Origin: an uncultured Oscillospiraceae bacterium
GTDB taxonomy: Bacteria; Bacillota; Clostridia; Oscillospirales; Oscillospiraceae
Assembly (NCBI GenBank): GCA_947627325.1
Contig: CANQVO010000003.1
Coordinates: forward strand, 169,263 to 233,262
Length of the DNA: 64,000 bases
Reading direction: 5' to 3'
The notes under the pieces are model-generated. The model had not been told where the DNA came from. It searched no databases and saw only the letters and a list, made by a program, of their open reading frames with translations. The first letter of the stretch is position 1, and each line of letters begins with the position of its first letter. The translations under genes and the position numbers were made by a program. This document shows, piece after piece, positions 9,997 to 24,900 of this stretch.

Positions 9997-12900
9997 ATGA
10001 GACAAAAGCTGAAACGATCGCTCGCGCTGCTGCTGTGCGCGCTGATGTTGAGCTCGGAGTTCACCGGGCTCTTCACCGTCGCCCAGGCGGCCCCGGCCGC
10101 CTTTGCCGACCAGGACAGCGCGCCCTCGGCCGCGTCAGCGCTGGCACTCACCGCCCCGGGCGGTGACCCGCTGCAGTACGAGGCCGACGAGAATGGCCGG
10201 CCCAACCTCTTTGTCCACTTCCTGGGGGATAACTACAAGTATGTCTATGACCAGGACGGCGTCAACGCCGGGGCCCAGCCGGATGTGCTCCCCGTCCCCG
10301 CCCCCTACGACCAGAGCGTGGAGACCAACCCCGACGACCTGACCAGCGGCGACCCCACCAACGACGCCCCGGGCAACACCTGGAAGCGGTACCTGGACCC
10401 CCTGGATACCTCTGCCGCCGTTGACCCCAAGAAGGTCATCTTTTGGGTGGGCCTGGGCATCGACCGCCGGGAGGTCTTTGAGCTCCTGGAGAGCGGGAAG
10501 GGCCTGACCAGCCTGGAGGCGGGCTTCTACTACGACAGCCGGTACATTGAGCCCTATGTGGACCCAACGGGCGACTACAAGACCACCATCCAGGCGGCCA
10601 ACATCGCCAACAGCCGCTACCCCGCCAACACCCAGTGGAGCGCAGACTACGAGATCCTGCGGGCGGAGACGGACCTGACCCCCGCCACCGACGCCATCAC
10701 CCAGGAGGAGGTGGCCAACCCCAGCTTTTCCCAAATCATGGGAGACGCCAACTGGAAGATGACCTACGTCTCCCTGGAGTTGAAGGACCCCCTGTCCTCC
10801 ACGGCGAAGCGCCGCCTGGCCGGGGCCTACAAGGGCGTGGACGGCCTCGACCAGGACGGGGAGGGCAACCCCACCACCCCGCCCTCCGCCCACGGCACCG
10901 GGATGCAGAACGCCGGGGGGGTCCAGGCCGAGAGCGACTACCAGTACCTCCTGCTCATCCCCTTCTGCCTGAAGCGCTACGGTGATCCGGAGCAGCTGGC
11001 CCTCCGCCTGGCCCGGAACGCCACCCACCTCTCCATCGGCGCGGGGCAGGAGGGGGAGAGTGCCTACGCTGCCTGGGAGCGGGTGACCACCCGCAACCCG
11101 GGGAAGGACCTCAAGCTCCTCACCCGCTTTAACGGCGACCTCTTCCTCTTTGGCGAGCGCACCCACAGCGGGGAGGTGGAGTACACCGCCACCCTCCACC
11201 TGGATCTGAAGAACCAACTCAACCGCGCCGAGCTCTCCGTGGACGGAGACCCGGCGGTTTGGCCTGTCAAGGCCACCCAGAACCTGGATGTGATCCGGGG
11301 ACTGCGAAGCGGCCTGGGGATGAAGATCCTGACCGTGCCCCAGTCGGGCTACACCGTCACCGTCCGGGTGGACTACAAAAACGCCGCGGGGAAGACCGTC
11401 CTCCACACCTACCAGACGGTCGAGCCCAACAAGGAATACACCTTCGTCATGCCCCAGATGCCCGAGGACGTGCTGACCAAAAACGTGGACGTGTGGATCG
11501 GCTTCTCCACGGAGAACCCGGAGTACTACGTCTACCTCTCCGAGCTCCACCGGGGCGAGGACGGGGCGCCGGTGCCGGACACGGACCGCAAGCTGGGCAA
11601 CAGCACCACCATCACCACCAACCTGGACAGCGCCGGGGACGACACGGACAGCACCCAGGTCATCCACAGCTACTCCCTGGCCTATGACAGCCACCCCACC
11701 CACCCCGACGGCTTCCGGCTGGAGCCCCACGACCCCGGCCCCCGGGCCCGGGCCGACATCAACAAAAAGGTCCGCATCGACGTGACCACCCACAACGACT
11801 ACATGGCGGTGGTCCGCATCGGCAACTTTGACACCACCGGCAGTCTGACCACCACCAACTTCACCCTGGACGCGGCGGAGGGGGACCCCCGGGTGGAGAC
11901 CGACTCCACCTCCCCTGATTACGGCAAGATCACCCTGCCCTACGGCGGCACTATCACCCTCTATATGCCGGGCAACGACGTGGACGTGGAGGTCACCTAC
12001 CTGCCCGCCCCCCGGTACGCCGCCACCCTGGAGGTCTACCACGACCCGGACAACTCGGATACCATCAGCGACCTGAACACCGCCCAGCTGGCCTACCTGG
12101 TCTTTGACGAGTCCAACCTCAGTTCCACGGCGTACAGCGGCGTGGTCTACAACCGCTGGGACGTCCCCACGGAGGACCACCGGGCGGTCAAGGCGGGGGC
12201 GGACAACAAACAGCTGCCCTGGGTGGCCACCTCCCAGGCCGCCCTGTCCGCGGGGATGGCCCCCGACACCGGGCGGAGCGGCATGGTCTGGAACCCCAAG
12301 GACCTGCCCACCCCCCAGGACCCCGTGCGGGGGCTGTACACCGTGATGACCCGGCTGAGAAGCGCCACCGATCTGGCCGACTTTGTGCCCGACCTCTCCG
12401 CCCTGGACCTGAACACCCAGGAGGTGATCCCCGGCTGGACCGGCCTTCGCAAGGACCTCCAGGGCCAGAGCTACGGGGACGACACCGCCGCCTCCCCCGA
12501 CGTGGCCCAGCTGCGGCGCTACCTGTGGGAACTCCGCACCCGCATTGAAAACGACCCGGCCCTGGCCGCTCTTTATGACAAAACGGTCACCCAGACGACG
12601 GACGGCTCCACCTCCACGGTGTACCGCTACTACGACCTGACCGCGGCCCAGGTACAGAGCTATGTGCTGGACATCCTGGAGGCCCAGGAGATCGACCGGC
12701 TCAACCGCCGCCAGTACGCCACGGCCTATTTGACCTACCAGGAGCTCTACGCCCTGTGGGCCGAGCAGGACGCCAAGCCCGCCCTGACCGGCCAGGTGAC
12801 CCCGCCCGAGTTCCCCGCGGAGCCCGGCGGCCTCACCGAGGTGGACGCCCAGGGGGTGCGCCGGTTCCAGGATGAGGACTACCAGAACAGCTACCTGACC

Positions 12901-15900
12901 GACTACGACGCCTACGCCGACAGCTACCGGGACTACATCGCCCAGGTGGCCGCCACAGGCCGGACGGACGTGACCGGGCCGGATGCCGCCCCCTTCGTCC
13001 CGGCTATGCGGGAGATCCCCCTGCGTACCGACACGGAGGCCAAGGACCAGCTGACCAGCTATACCTTCAAGCCCAGCGCGGTGGGGGCCTCCGCCAGCAT
13101 CACCACCCGGGAGAAGCGCACGGTCTGGGTGGCGGCGGAGGGGGACAGTGCCTACCGCGTCAAGAGCGTGGAGCTCTACGCCGTGGACAGCGCCGGCCAC
13201 GCCACCAACCTCATCACCACCGTCACCAAGCCCGCCAACGGCTACGCCAACCTCTGGTCCTTTGAGATGCCCCAGCGGGACTGCGTCGTCCGGGTGACCT
13301 ACGAGCGGCGGAAGACCCGGAACCTGATGGTGCAGATCATCGGCGCGGACGGCCAGGAGAACAACGAGACCAGCGTGGAGGCATACCGCCCCGCCGACCA
13401 CGACACCGCCCACTACCCCTCTGAGTCGCCCGCCGTGGCGCCCACGCTGGGGGTGATCACCAACCACGACCCGGCCAGCAAGAACGTCAGCCCCTATCCC
13501 CCCGCCCCCACCGCGGGGCAGCCGGACGGGCGGTACATCTACAACGTCCTCATGGACGGCACCGTCACCCTCCGGGTGAAGACCCAGGCGGGGTACAGCA
13601 CCGAGGTGAAGATCACCAACGTAGTGCGCGGGGACACCATCCTGCCCACCCGCGCCCCGGCGGAGGACCCCGCCGACGGGGAGATCTACACCTTCAAGGT
13701 GATGGACACCAACATCAATAACGACTGGATCCAGGTCACCGTCACCTACATCCAGCACCGGGAGCAGTATGCCGCCCACATCCGCTCCTACACCATCCCC
13801 AACAGCGACATGGACCCGGACAACGACGCCCTTTGGCGGCTGGAGAACCCGGGGTCCATCCCCCCGGTGACCTACGCTACCGACATCCCCGACGTCTACG
13901 TGGGCACCCCCCTGGTGGGCGACGTGACCGTCCGCCCGGGCTATTACATCTACGGCGTGGTGGCCCGGGGCGCCTCGGGCGGCTACCCCTACGTCCTGTC
14001 CGGCAACGGCTATAACAACGGCTTCGGCACCGCCGTCTCCGGCACGGAACAGCCGGTGAAGGTCAACGTGGAGATGCCCGCGGAGGAGCTGTGGGTGGAG
14101 GTCTACTTCAAGAAGGTCGAGGGCGCCGCCCCGCCCGCCCAGCCGGACTACCCCCTGTCCCTCACCGTGAAGGACGAGGACAACACCGACGCGGCCCACT
14201 ACGCCGACAACTACGCCACCGCCACCGTCTACGACGTGGACGGCTCCGGCGATCCCGACCTGGACACCACGCTGGACACCCTGGGCCCGGTGGGCCGCAG
14301 GGAGTCCTCCATGGTGGACTACGGCTTTGTCCCCCGGGGCAAGTGGGTGCGGGTGGACTTCCACGCCGACACGGGCTACTACGTCTCCAAGGTCACCGTG
14401 GGGCCCAGTTCCCTGGGCGTGGCCCTGATCTGGGAGAGCGAGAGCTCGGCGAGCTTCTATATGCCCGCCGGCGCCACGGGGATCTGCGTGGAGTTCGCCA
14501 AGGGCGGCCCGGAGGACCGCCCGACCTACTACCTCACCGTGCGGGAGAGTTGGGACGGGGACCCGTCCGAGACCTCGGCGGTCATGCAGACCAACTATGT
14601 GACCACCGCCGATTCGGGCACCATTCAGGGCTGGTACAATCAGCCCATCACCCTGCGCTATGACGTGAACCCCGAGCGGGTGCCCGGGACCAGCGCCTCC
14701 CAGAACGCCCGGGGCGCGGCGGTCAGCGGGGAAGAGGTCACCATGACCTATGTGGTGGATGACAGCGCCTGGTACGTCCAGTCCATCATCCTCTTCTCCG
14801 ACGGGGCCGCCACCCGCCTGACCGACTACGCCCAGGACGTCTCCAACCCAGGCGGGCCAAAGACCTATGAGGTGAAGTTCCATATGCCCTCCGGGGACGC
14901 GGAGTTCGTGGTCCACTACCGCCGGACGGACAGCGCCGGGGAGGAGTATCAGGAGTACCCCCTCACCGTGGTGCTCTACGACAGCGACAACACCGCTGAC
15001 CCCAAGGACGACAACCGCCTCAACGCCACCTTCCACGGGGCGGTGGGGGAGGGGCTCCACGCCAATGTGGAGCTGGGCCTGGCCCTGCCCACCGGCCCCA
15101 AGACCAACGATATGCGCTACATCCACCCCGGGGACGTGGTCACCCTCACCACCCAGGTACAGCCGGGGTACACGGTGGACTACCTCATCATCGACCCGGC
15201 CGGCCTGGGCCTCTACCCCACCTGGCAGAGCGTGACCATCGGCGCGGACGGGGTCACCCGCAGTGTGGCCACCTTCACCATGCCCAGCCAGGGGGTGGCC
15301 GTGGTGGCCCGGTACGTCAAGAGCGACGCGCCCCGGCGCTACACCGCCAACCTCATCCTCCATCCCCCCGCGGGCTATACCATCGCCCAGGCGGGCAAGG
15401 GCACCTTCGCCGCCCCCACCGGCGGCAGTCTGACCGCCTATCCCACCCAGGCCGTCTACGCCACCTCCCAGGCCCCCGGCACCGCCGTGGACTACGACCT
15501 CTACGCCAACGATGGCTTCCGCATCGCCCGGATCACCATCGAGCCCGCTGTGGGGGCCACCGGCAGCTTGAGCGGCGGCTTTGGCTACCAGAGCGGCGGC
15601 TTCACCATGCCCGCCGCCAACGTGAACGTGAACGTCTGGTTCGAGCGGGGCTGGCCGGACGACGACCCCGACCCGGACAACCCGGGCAGCCGCTACGACC
15701 TGACCCTGGAGGTCCACGGCGCGGCCCAGCGGGAGGACGAGTACGCCGCCTTCCGCTCCGCCGGGAGCACCACCTTTACAAGCCCCGACAGCGACCGGGT
15801 CCACGACGGGGAGCGCCGCACCATCCAAAACGCCGCCTATGACGGCCAGACGGTGGTGGTGGACGTCCACGCCGACGCCGACCACTACTACAACGCCGGG

Positions 15901-18900
15901 AGCGTGTCGGTCACCGACAGCCAGGGCAACGCCATCGACTGGTGGTATGTCCCCGGCGGCATCGCTTTTACCATGCCCCCCAGGACCACCACGGTGGTGA
16001 TCACCTTCAAGGAAAAGCCCGACCCCGACGACCCGGACGACCCGGACGGCTGGAGGAGTTACAGCGCCAAGCTGGTGGTGGAAAACGGCGCCACCGGCGA
16101 CACGGCCCAGCTGGACACTGCCTCCACCACCGCCTCCGGGCAACCCCTGACCTATGCTGGCGTCAACGGCACCGTGGGGACCATCACCCAGCTCTATCCC
16201 CAGGACGCACTCACCCTCACCCTCCAGCCCGGCGCCAACCGCCACATCGCGGCGGCCTACGCCGTCTGCGACGGGACCGGGGTGAGCATCCCCATTTACG
16301 CCGACGGCGCCCTGACCGCGCCCCCCGCCCTGGCCCAGTTCACCCCCGGTGACCCCGCCAATCCCATCACCGGGCAACTGACCATGCCGGAGTCGGACGT
16401 CACCGTCTACGTGCGCTACGCCGCCGGCGCCGCCCGGCCGGACGCCCAGCGGGTGACCCTGTGGGTCTCCGGCCCCGCCCCCGCGGGATACGCCGCCGCC
16501 GAGATCGACGAGGGGATCGCCGGCCAGGCCATGACCGTCACCACCCCCGGCGGCCGGAACATCTTCACCGCCCCGGCCCTGGCGGTGGAGGGGATGGACA
16601 CCCGCTACGCCACCCAGGGCCGGCCGGTCACCGTCACCTTTGAGCCCAACCCCGGCTACGACATTACCCGGCTGGAGGTCTACGACAAGAACGGAAACCC
16701 GGTGCCCTACCAGTGGGTCTCGGTGGTGCAGGATCCCCCCACGCTGAGCGACCCCTCCATGTGGCCAGCCCCGCCCACCGACCCCTCCCCGGGGATCGGC
16801 CATCCCACCTGGCAGGCCAACCCCAAAAAGCAGATCGCCCTCACCGTGCCCACCGACAGCGTCACCGTCCACGTGACCTACGGCGCGGTGGACCAGGGGC
16901 GGGAATACACCGCCCAGATCGTGGTCAACGACCCCAACCCCGTCTCGCCCAGCCGGAACAACGCCTGGTTCGGTCCGCTGGATGACGCGACCCAGGCGCG
17001 GCTCCGCACCGCCCACCCCGGGGACTGGATCGACATGAGCCTCACCGTCCACCCCGGCTACCGGGTGGAGTATATCAAGCTCTCGCCCCAGTCCTACGGC
17101 ATCGCCCCCGCCCTGCCCCTGGGGGACATCTATGACCAGAACACCGGGTTCTATATGCCCAGCGGGGACTGCGTGATCTACGTGCGCTACACCCGGGATC
17201 TCACCGAGCTGAAGCGGGCCACCGTGGTGGCCCTGGGCGCGCCCACGGGCAACCCGGCCAACTACGCCACCATCCACAGCCCCATCAGCGGCGTCAGCCC
17301 CCACGCCACGGTGAACGGCCTGGCCCAGTCGGTCCAGGCCCGGCCCACGGTGGACTGGCTCACGGTGGACTACTACTGGGCCGCCGCCAACTCCATCGCC
17401 TCCATCACCGTCCAGACCCAGGACGGCGCCGCCCTGCCCTACACCCAGAATGAGGACGTGGCCGCCCGCCACGGGCAGATCGTCCTGCCCATGGCGGCCA
17501 GGGACGTGGTCATCACCGTGGTCTACCAGACCAGCCCCGACCCGGTGGGCCAGGAGGTGGTCCTCCACGTCATCGACAAGGACGCCAACCCCTCCGCCCC
17601 CATCCTGGGCGAGCCCGTCCCCGGCGGCGGGATGAAGAACTACGGCCGGTTAAAGGCGGTCTACGCCGTGGGGGCGGACACCGACCTCATCGGCCCGGAC
17701 ACCCACGACCCCGGCCACACCGCCTTCGCCTCCACCGAGACCATCCTGGTGCCCGCCGGGGAGTGGGTGGACCTCTTTGCCTGTTCCGACCGGGACGACC
17801 TGGACGGCAAGGGGCAGGTGTATATCGAGTCGGCCTTCGTCCTCTATGAGGAGGGCGGGCAGATGCTGAACATGAACCTCCAGCCCGACGCGTCCCCGCC
17901 GCCGCCCTACGGCTTCAGCGGGGAGAAGACGTCCGGGTTCACCGTCCACCAGGGCCGCAACGATGTGTACGTCACCCTGACCCGGGCGGTCCCGACCCGG
18001 ACCGAGTACTCCGCCGTCCTCATGCTCAAGGGCCCCGCCGACGACGCGGCCCAGGCGGGCATCTGCGTGGGCAGCAGCTACACCGCCGCCGTGGGCCGCC
18101 GGGACGAACTGCTGGAGGCCAACCACGGCTACGCCTATGTCACCGCCACCCAGGGGGAGCAGATCACCATCAACGTGGTCCCCGCCGTGGGCTACGCCAT
18201 CGACCACATCCAGGTCACCCCCCTGGGCTACCCCCTGAACTACACCTACCGCGTCAACGACAACGTCATCACCTTCGATATGCCCCACTGCAACGTGGCT
18301 ATCACCGTCTACCTGAAAAAGGCCATCACCGACACCTACCAGCTGACCCTCCACTACGTCCAGGGCAGCCCCACCGTCCAGGACAAGGACTACGCCCGGG
18401 TCAGCTGGACGCGGGACGACGGCACGCCGGACACCATCTGGGCCTGGGCGGGCGGCACGTCGGCAGAGCCCCAGTCCGGCGCCGGGGTCGGCTGGACGGA
18501 TGAGCGCACCACCACGGTCCGGGCGGGGGCCGCCGTGACCCTGTGGGCCACCCTGGACGACCCGGATATCATCCTGGCCGCCTACGTCCTCTCCCAGGGC
18601 GACCTGGTGCCCTTGACGCCCACCTACCCCGCCGACCGCACCCAGGCCACCGGCCTGGAGGGGTTGGGGGAGAGCGCCTCGGCCGGGGACAACGACCAGG
18701 CCGACGCCCTGGCTACCTTCGATATGCCCAATGCCAACGCCCACGTCTACCTGGTCACCACCGACAAGGCGCCCTACGCCAACTGGCACACCGTGGTGCT
18801 CACCGCCCGGGACTACTCCCCCTCCGGCAACAACAACACCGGCCAGAGCGAGGGCTACCTGAACGAGGAGGGCCGGGACGCCTCCCTGCGCCAGACCGTC

Positions 18901-21900
18901 TGGAGCTTCGGCGATGCTGACCTCACCCGCAGCCACACCTACATGGTCCTGCCCGAGTACGACGACGCGGGCCTGGCCAAGTATTTCACCGTGGACACCA
19001 TGGCCGCCCCCGGCTACGAGCTGAGCATCGGCGAGACACACCTGAGCAAAAACACCCCCGCTTACGTCCAGACCCTCCCGCCCCAGAGCATCAGCCCCAC
19101 CGTCTCCTACCGCGTGCCGGTGGGCAACTGCAACAAGGCGGTGCAGCTGGTGTTCAAGAGCCAGGCCGACCTGGCCCTCACCGTGGAGATCGACGACCCG
19201 GACAACCCGGGCAACGGCACCGTGACCAACGCCGTGGACGCGTCCACCCCGGGGCTGACCCCCCTGCACCTCCAGTCCCAGAGCATGGCCGGGTCCTACC
19301 AGATCATGTCCGGCGTCACCGTGGGCGCGCCGGTGGATCTGACGGTCACGCCCCACGCCGGCTATGAGGCCCACGCCTTCCTCTACACCGGTGGCGCGCT
19401 CCAGCCCACCCAGGTGCCCCTGAGCGATCCCGATGGCGACGGCGTTTGGAACGGCTCCTTCTCCATGCCCGCCTCCGCCGCCCGGGTGGTGGTCACCTTC
19501 TTCCTGCCCTACCAGGGCACCCTGGCGCTGGTGGACAACGCCGGCGCCAACGCCCGGGCACAGATGACCGAGTCCACCGGCACCGCCCCGGACACCGTCA
19601 GCGTCAACGCCCTGCTCAGCACCTCCGGCACCCTGACCAAGCTGCCAAACGGCACCCAGCTGGACGCCCACATGGTGGAGTTCGCCGCCGCCGGGCGCAA
19701 GGTCACCGGCCTGCTGACCCGAAGGGGCTCCACCACCCTGCTCGCCCCCGTGGCGGACGGGGACAGCGTGGACCACTACCGCCACACCATCGACCGCGCC
19801 GACGCCACCATCACCCTGGTGGTGGACGAGGACGGCGCGGCGGGGGAGGAGTACATCGCCGCGGTGGAGACGGTGAACAAGCCCTCTGACACCGCCGCCC
19901 CCACCATCGAAAACCAGACCGCCCCCAGCAAGGCCAAGGGCAACGTGTGGACCTCCGCCGACCAGAACAACAACATCCAGGTCCACGTGACCGTCCCCGC
20001 GGGCTACACCGTCCAGGTCACCGCCAAGCGGACGGACAACGGGAACGCCGTGACCCTGGGCGGCGTGGATGCCAGCGGCAACCTGGCCGCCACCGGCAAC
20101 GTCACCTTTACCATGCCCGCCGCCGACGTGCAGGTGACGGTGACCTACCAGCGCACCCACTACCGCCTGACCCTCCACATCGCCGACACCTCCGGCGTGC
20201 CGGGCAACGCCACCCAGCTGACCCCCGACGCCGGCTCCACCCTGGCCGGTTTCCCCGCCGTTCTCACCGAAGACGGCCAGTCCACCTATGTGGCCAACGG
20301 TCAGAATGTGAATTTGAGCGCCACCCCCGCCGCCGGGGCCAAGCTGAAGCGTATCTTCTACCAGATCGCGGGGGAGAACACCGTCCACTTCGTCGACCTG
20401 ACCAGCATCACCTCCTATAACGACCTCCTGCGGGCCATGCCGGCGGCGGATATGGACGTGACGGTGGTCTACGCCGCGGACAAAGCGCCCACCCCGCCCC
20501 CGGATCCCGACCCGGACGACTACTTCATTGCCGTGGCGGTGAAGGTGGACAGCGACAACCACCCGGACAACCAGATCCTGTCCATCCGCAACCTGACCCG
20601 CACCACCCTGCTGAACTCCGCCGACCCCCTGCCCGCCGCCAGCCCCAGCTGGACGGCCGGTTACGCCAACGACGGCGTCCAGGTCTCCTACCAGGCCGCC
20701 CCGGGCTACTACGTCACCGTCACCGCTAAGGCCGCCGACGGCACCCCCGTCCTGCCCGTCCTCCAGATGGGCGCCAGCGCCCTGGGCACCGGCACCACCG
20801 CCTTCCCCGCCGTGGGGGAGGACATCGTCATCACCGTGACCTACACCACCGTCCCGCCGGACAGTGAGGTTCGGGACGTGGCCCTCCAGCTGGTGGAACA
20901 CGCGACCCAGGCGGACAACAAGGCCGAGACCACCGACTTCACCTCTCCCGCCACCCTGCCCGGCCTGGCCCTGGACGGCACCCACCTGGAGCACCCCGAC
21001 CCCTATCCCACCGGCGCGATCTCCCCCGACCCGGTGGAGATCGTCAAGACCGGCTCCTCCACCGGCCACGACCTGCGGACCCTGGCCAACTGGGCCGCCG
21101 ACTTCCAGGTGGTGCGGATGACCCTGGCGGTGCGGAACACCGTCACCCACGCCGAGACCGGCGAGGTGGAGCTGCCCGTGAGCTGGTACGGGCCCAACGC
21201 CACCTCCCGCTGCCCGGTGCCCCCCCTGCAGGACCAGGAGATCCCGGTCATCCGGGTGTACTACGGCAGTATCTACGACGCCACCCTCCACGTGGTGGGG
21301 GCCAGCGTGCCCTATGACGAGACCCGGGCCACCGACGACCGGGCCACCCCCGTCACCTCCACCGGCGGGGCGTACATCACCGACACCGGCGACAAGCTGG
21401 AGCAGTTCCGGGGCGACGGGTCGGAGACCATCCAGACCACCGCGAAGCCGGATACGGCGGGCGCCAGCGGCAGTCAAAAGCGGCTGGTGGGCGTGGTGTA
21501 CGAAAGCACCCTCACCGGCGCCCGGGCCACCCAGTCCATGGGGAGCGACCGCTACGACTTCCCCATGCCCGCCGACGACGTGGACTTCTACGTCATCTAC
21601 GAGCGGGAGCCCGCCGACCCGAAGGACCGCTCCTACATCGCCAAGGTGGCCCTGGACGCGTCCAGCGCCCCCATCGCCGGGACGGACAACGCCCTGACCA
21701 TCCGCAACGCCAACGACGCCGCCGCGGCCCGGGGCAAGTACTGGGTGGCCGCCAAGGGCGGGGACAGCGTGACGGTGAACGTCAAGGTCGCCCCCGGGTA
21801 TCAGGCGCAGATCGTCTCCACCCGCACCGACGACCAGAGCGCCGCTGTGCTGAACCAGCTGCCCCACATCTACGACAGCGTCCAGAACACCACCCGGGCG

Positions 21901-24900
21901 GTCGAGACCACCGACCTCTTCCAGTACGACATCTCCCGCACCCAGTTCGTCCACAACCTGCCCGCCGGGAAGGACGCCACCTTCACCATGCCCGCCGGGA
22001 CAGACGCCACCGTCACCGTCCGCTTTATCAAGGGCTATGACCTCTCCCTCTCCGTGACCGACGCCGCGGGCGGGGAGAACCAGGCGGAGCTGACCTACGG
22101 CAGCGCCGACTACCTCCGCTGGAGCGCCGACGGCGGCTACGATCCCAACACGCCCGTCCTCACCGGCCGGGAGGGGGGCAAGGACGTGGCCACCACCGTC
22201 ACCCCCGAAGACGAGACCGTGAAGGGTAGGATCCTCCGCACCACCCCCTTCACCGGCACACAGACCCGCCAGACCGGGGCGGGCGATCTCTCCGACAGCT
22301 TCTCCATGCCCCAGGAGAACACCCAGGTGAGCGTCCTGCTCCAGGACGCGGACGCCCAGGATGACTTGCTGGCCAAGGTGGAGCTGCTGGGCGACTACGC
22401 CGACCTCAACGGCAACACCGCCACCCCCGTGGTGGACGAGACTATGCCGCTTACCACCCATACCGGGTCGGTGTGGACCACCACCGCCGAGGGCGACCAG
22501 ATCGACCTGACCCTCACCGTCCGCAGCGGCTATGTGGCGCGTATCCGCGTCCGCCGGGACAACCAGAAATACTACGACAACCTCACCAACCCCAGCGAGT
22601 GGGAGTACCTGGACGCCTGGCGCTACCAGTTCACCAAGCGGACCACCACCTCCGCCGCCGGGCAGCTGGACGCCCCCCTGGCGGTCGACCCCCACGCCGT
22701 GGAGGCCGGCGTCACCGAGGTGCTCATCGGCTACGGCCAGGGCTGCCAGCCCCCCAGCACCTTCCCCGACGCCATCTCCGGCCAACAGCACTTCCGCTTC
22801 CATATGCCCAAGAACACCACGGCCAGCGGCTCGCCGGGCGATCCGGGCTATGAGATGGGCGACGAGGCCACCGACGTGACCATCCTGGTCACCTTCGAGC
22901 GCGCCACCGAGATGCCCCGGCCCTTCGACCCGGACAACCAGACGATGACCAAGATCGACCTGGAGCGGGGCTTCATCTACGGCGAGAACCGGGGGGACTA
23001 CGCCATCATTGAGATCCCCACCCTGGCCGAGGTGGGCGAGGCGACCACCAACCTCTACGACACCGACAACTACGGCACGCCCACCGTCAGCCCGACGGTC
23101 CACGACCCGGGCAAGTCGTCCGACACGGAGGTCACCCGCTACATCTTCGCCCTCTACGACGCCGACGCCGACCAGTACACCGAGCTGGAGGAGGGCACCG
23201 ATGTGGTCCTGCTCCCCGCCGACGAGGAGACGCTGGCCGACCCGGCCGACCTCTACAACTACATCCTGGGCCTCTACAACGGGCCCGCGACGCTGGACGC
23301 CGGGACGGCTCCACGGGACTTCGTGGGCTCTAAGTTCCTCCTCCTGCCCAAGCCCCAGAGCGACGGCACCTTCACCTCCGGCGGCCAGAAGCTCTACGAG
23401 ATGCTCAACAACAAGGGCTCCCTGGCCTGCCAGGCGGACGGCACCCCGGCCAAGAACGCCGACGGCAAGTACTACACCACCCTCTACGTCATGGCCGAGG
23501 ACGCGGCCAAGCGCCAGAGCGGCTACACCCAGGTGTGGATCCGGCCCTGGTTCGCCCTGGGGGTGAACGTCATCTCCTACGCCCCCACCCACGACCTCAC
23601 CGGCGAGCTCTACCGCCTGATGACCCAGGCGGAGTTGGACCAGGTCAAGGGCGTGGCCACGCCCAGCGCCAGCCAGACGCTGCTGTCGCCGGACGACTTT
23701 GCCAATTATCAGTACAACAACAAGCAGGCGCCCTTCCTGACCGACTCCATCGTGCTGGAGAACGACGCGGGCAGCGGCAAGTGGCTGCAGATGCTCCGCA
23801 TCCGCTCCTCCGAGCTGCTGGGCGGCTTTACCGCCGACTACGACCCCGGGGCGGCGGACCTGCTGGACAACGTGCCCGCCGACGCCAACCTGACCTACGC
23901 CCTGGCGATTCGGAAGGCGGCCAACCTGACCTACCGCCGGATCCAGCTGGAGCTGAACCCCAACAGCTACACCGACGGGCCGGAGTTGGCGGACTACTAC
24001 CTGAACAGAGACCCCGCCACCCGCACCTTCATGCTTCAGGACACCATCCAGCTCATCGCCGGGGACGTGGACGGCAACGGCATGGTCAAGCTCCAGGACT
24101 ACGACCTGATCTACAACTACGTCTACCGCAACCGCCCCTGGAACACCGTTCCCACCGCCCCCGTCCAGCCCAGCACGCCTCAGACCGGCCCCAGCCAGGA
24201 GTGGGACGACTACTACGCCGCCAAGGGGGAGTGGAGCATCTCCGTCTACAACCCCGCCTCCATGGCCTACCGGGCCGACCTGAACGGCGACCGCCGCCTC
24301 ACCGTGGCCGACCTGGACATCGTCCGCACCCGCTACAACTACAACCACACCGAGGAGGACTACCAGTGGCGGAAGATGGATACGGCCCAGCCGAACGTGT
24401 GCGTCGGCCTGGTCCTGCCCTTCGGCCTGGGCCCGCGGCCGGACAACTATCTCCTGCTCCTGGGCACGCCCCTGGAGGGCGAGCTGGCCGCCGACCCCTA
24501 CTGGGACCAGAGCGCCGACCTGGACAGCCAGGAGGGCGAGACCCTGGACACCCCCTGGGTGGACCAGGACGGCAACCTCTGGCAGGGGGACGCCGCCCGG
24601 GAGGACGGCGACGCCGATGACTCCGACGAGCCCGCCGAGCGGCCCGCCCAGCCCCAGCCCCAGCCCGGGGAGCGGGTGGAGATCCCCCGGGGCGGGGACG
24701 ACCGGGTGGGTCTGCCCCAGGGCGGCCGGGAGGTCTTCTGGGAGCCCGCCTTCCCGGCGGAGGATATGACCCCGTCCGAGCCGGAGGCCGAGACGCCGGA
24801 ATTTGACCCCGAGCCCGAGGCCGCGCCGGAAGACCCGCTGCCCGAGTTGGAGGCCGAGCCCGAATCCGAGGCCCAGCCCGAATCCGAGGCCCAGCCGGAA

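Noticed and set aside
2429-24348. Very long minus-strand open frames (about 2200-2500 codons) opposite the two giant genes
   Set aside because: They mirror plus-strand genes with strong G/C third-position bias, which removes stop codons on the opposite strand. Their translations are Gly/Val/His-rich low-complexity text with no domain, signal peptide or ribosome site.
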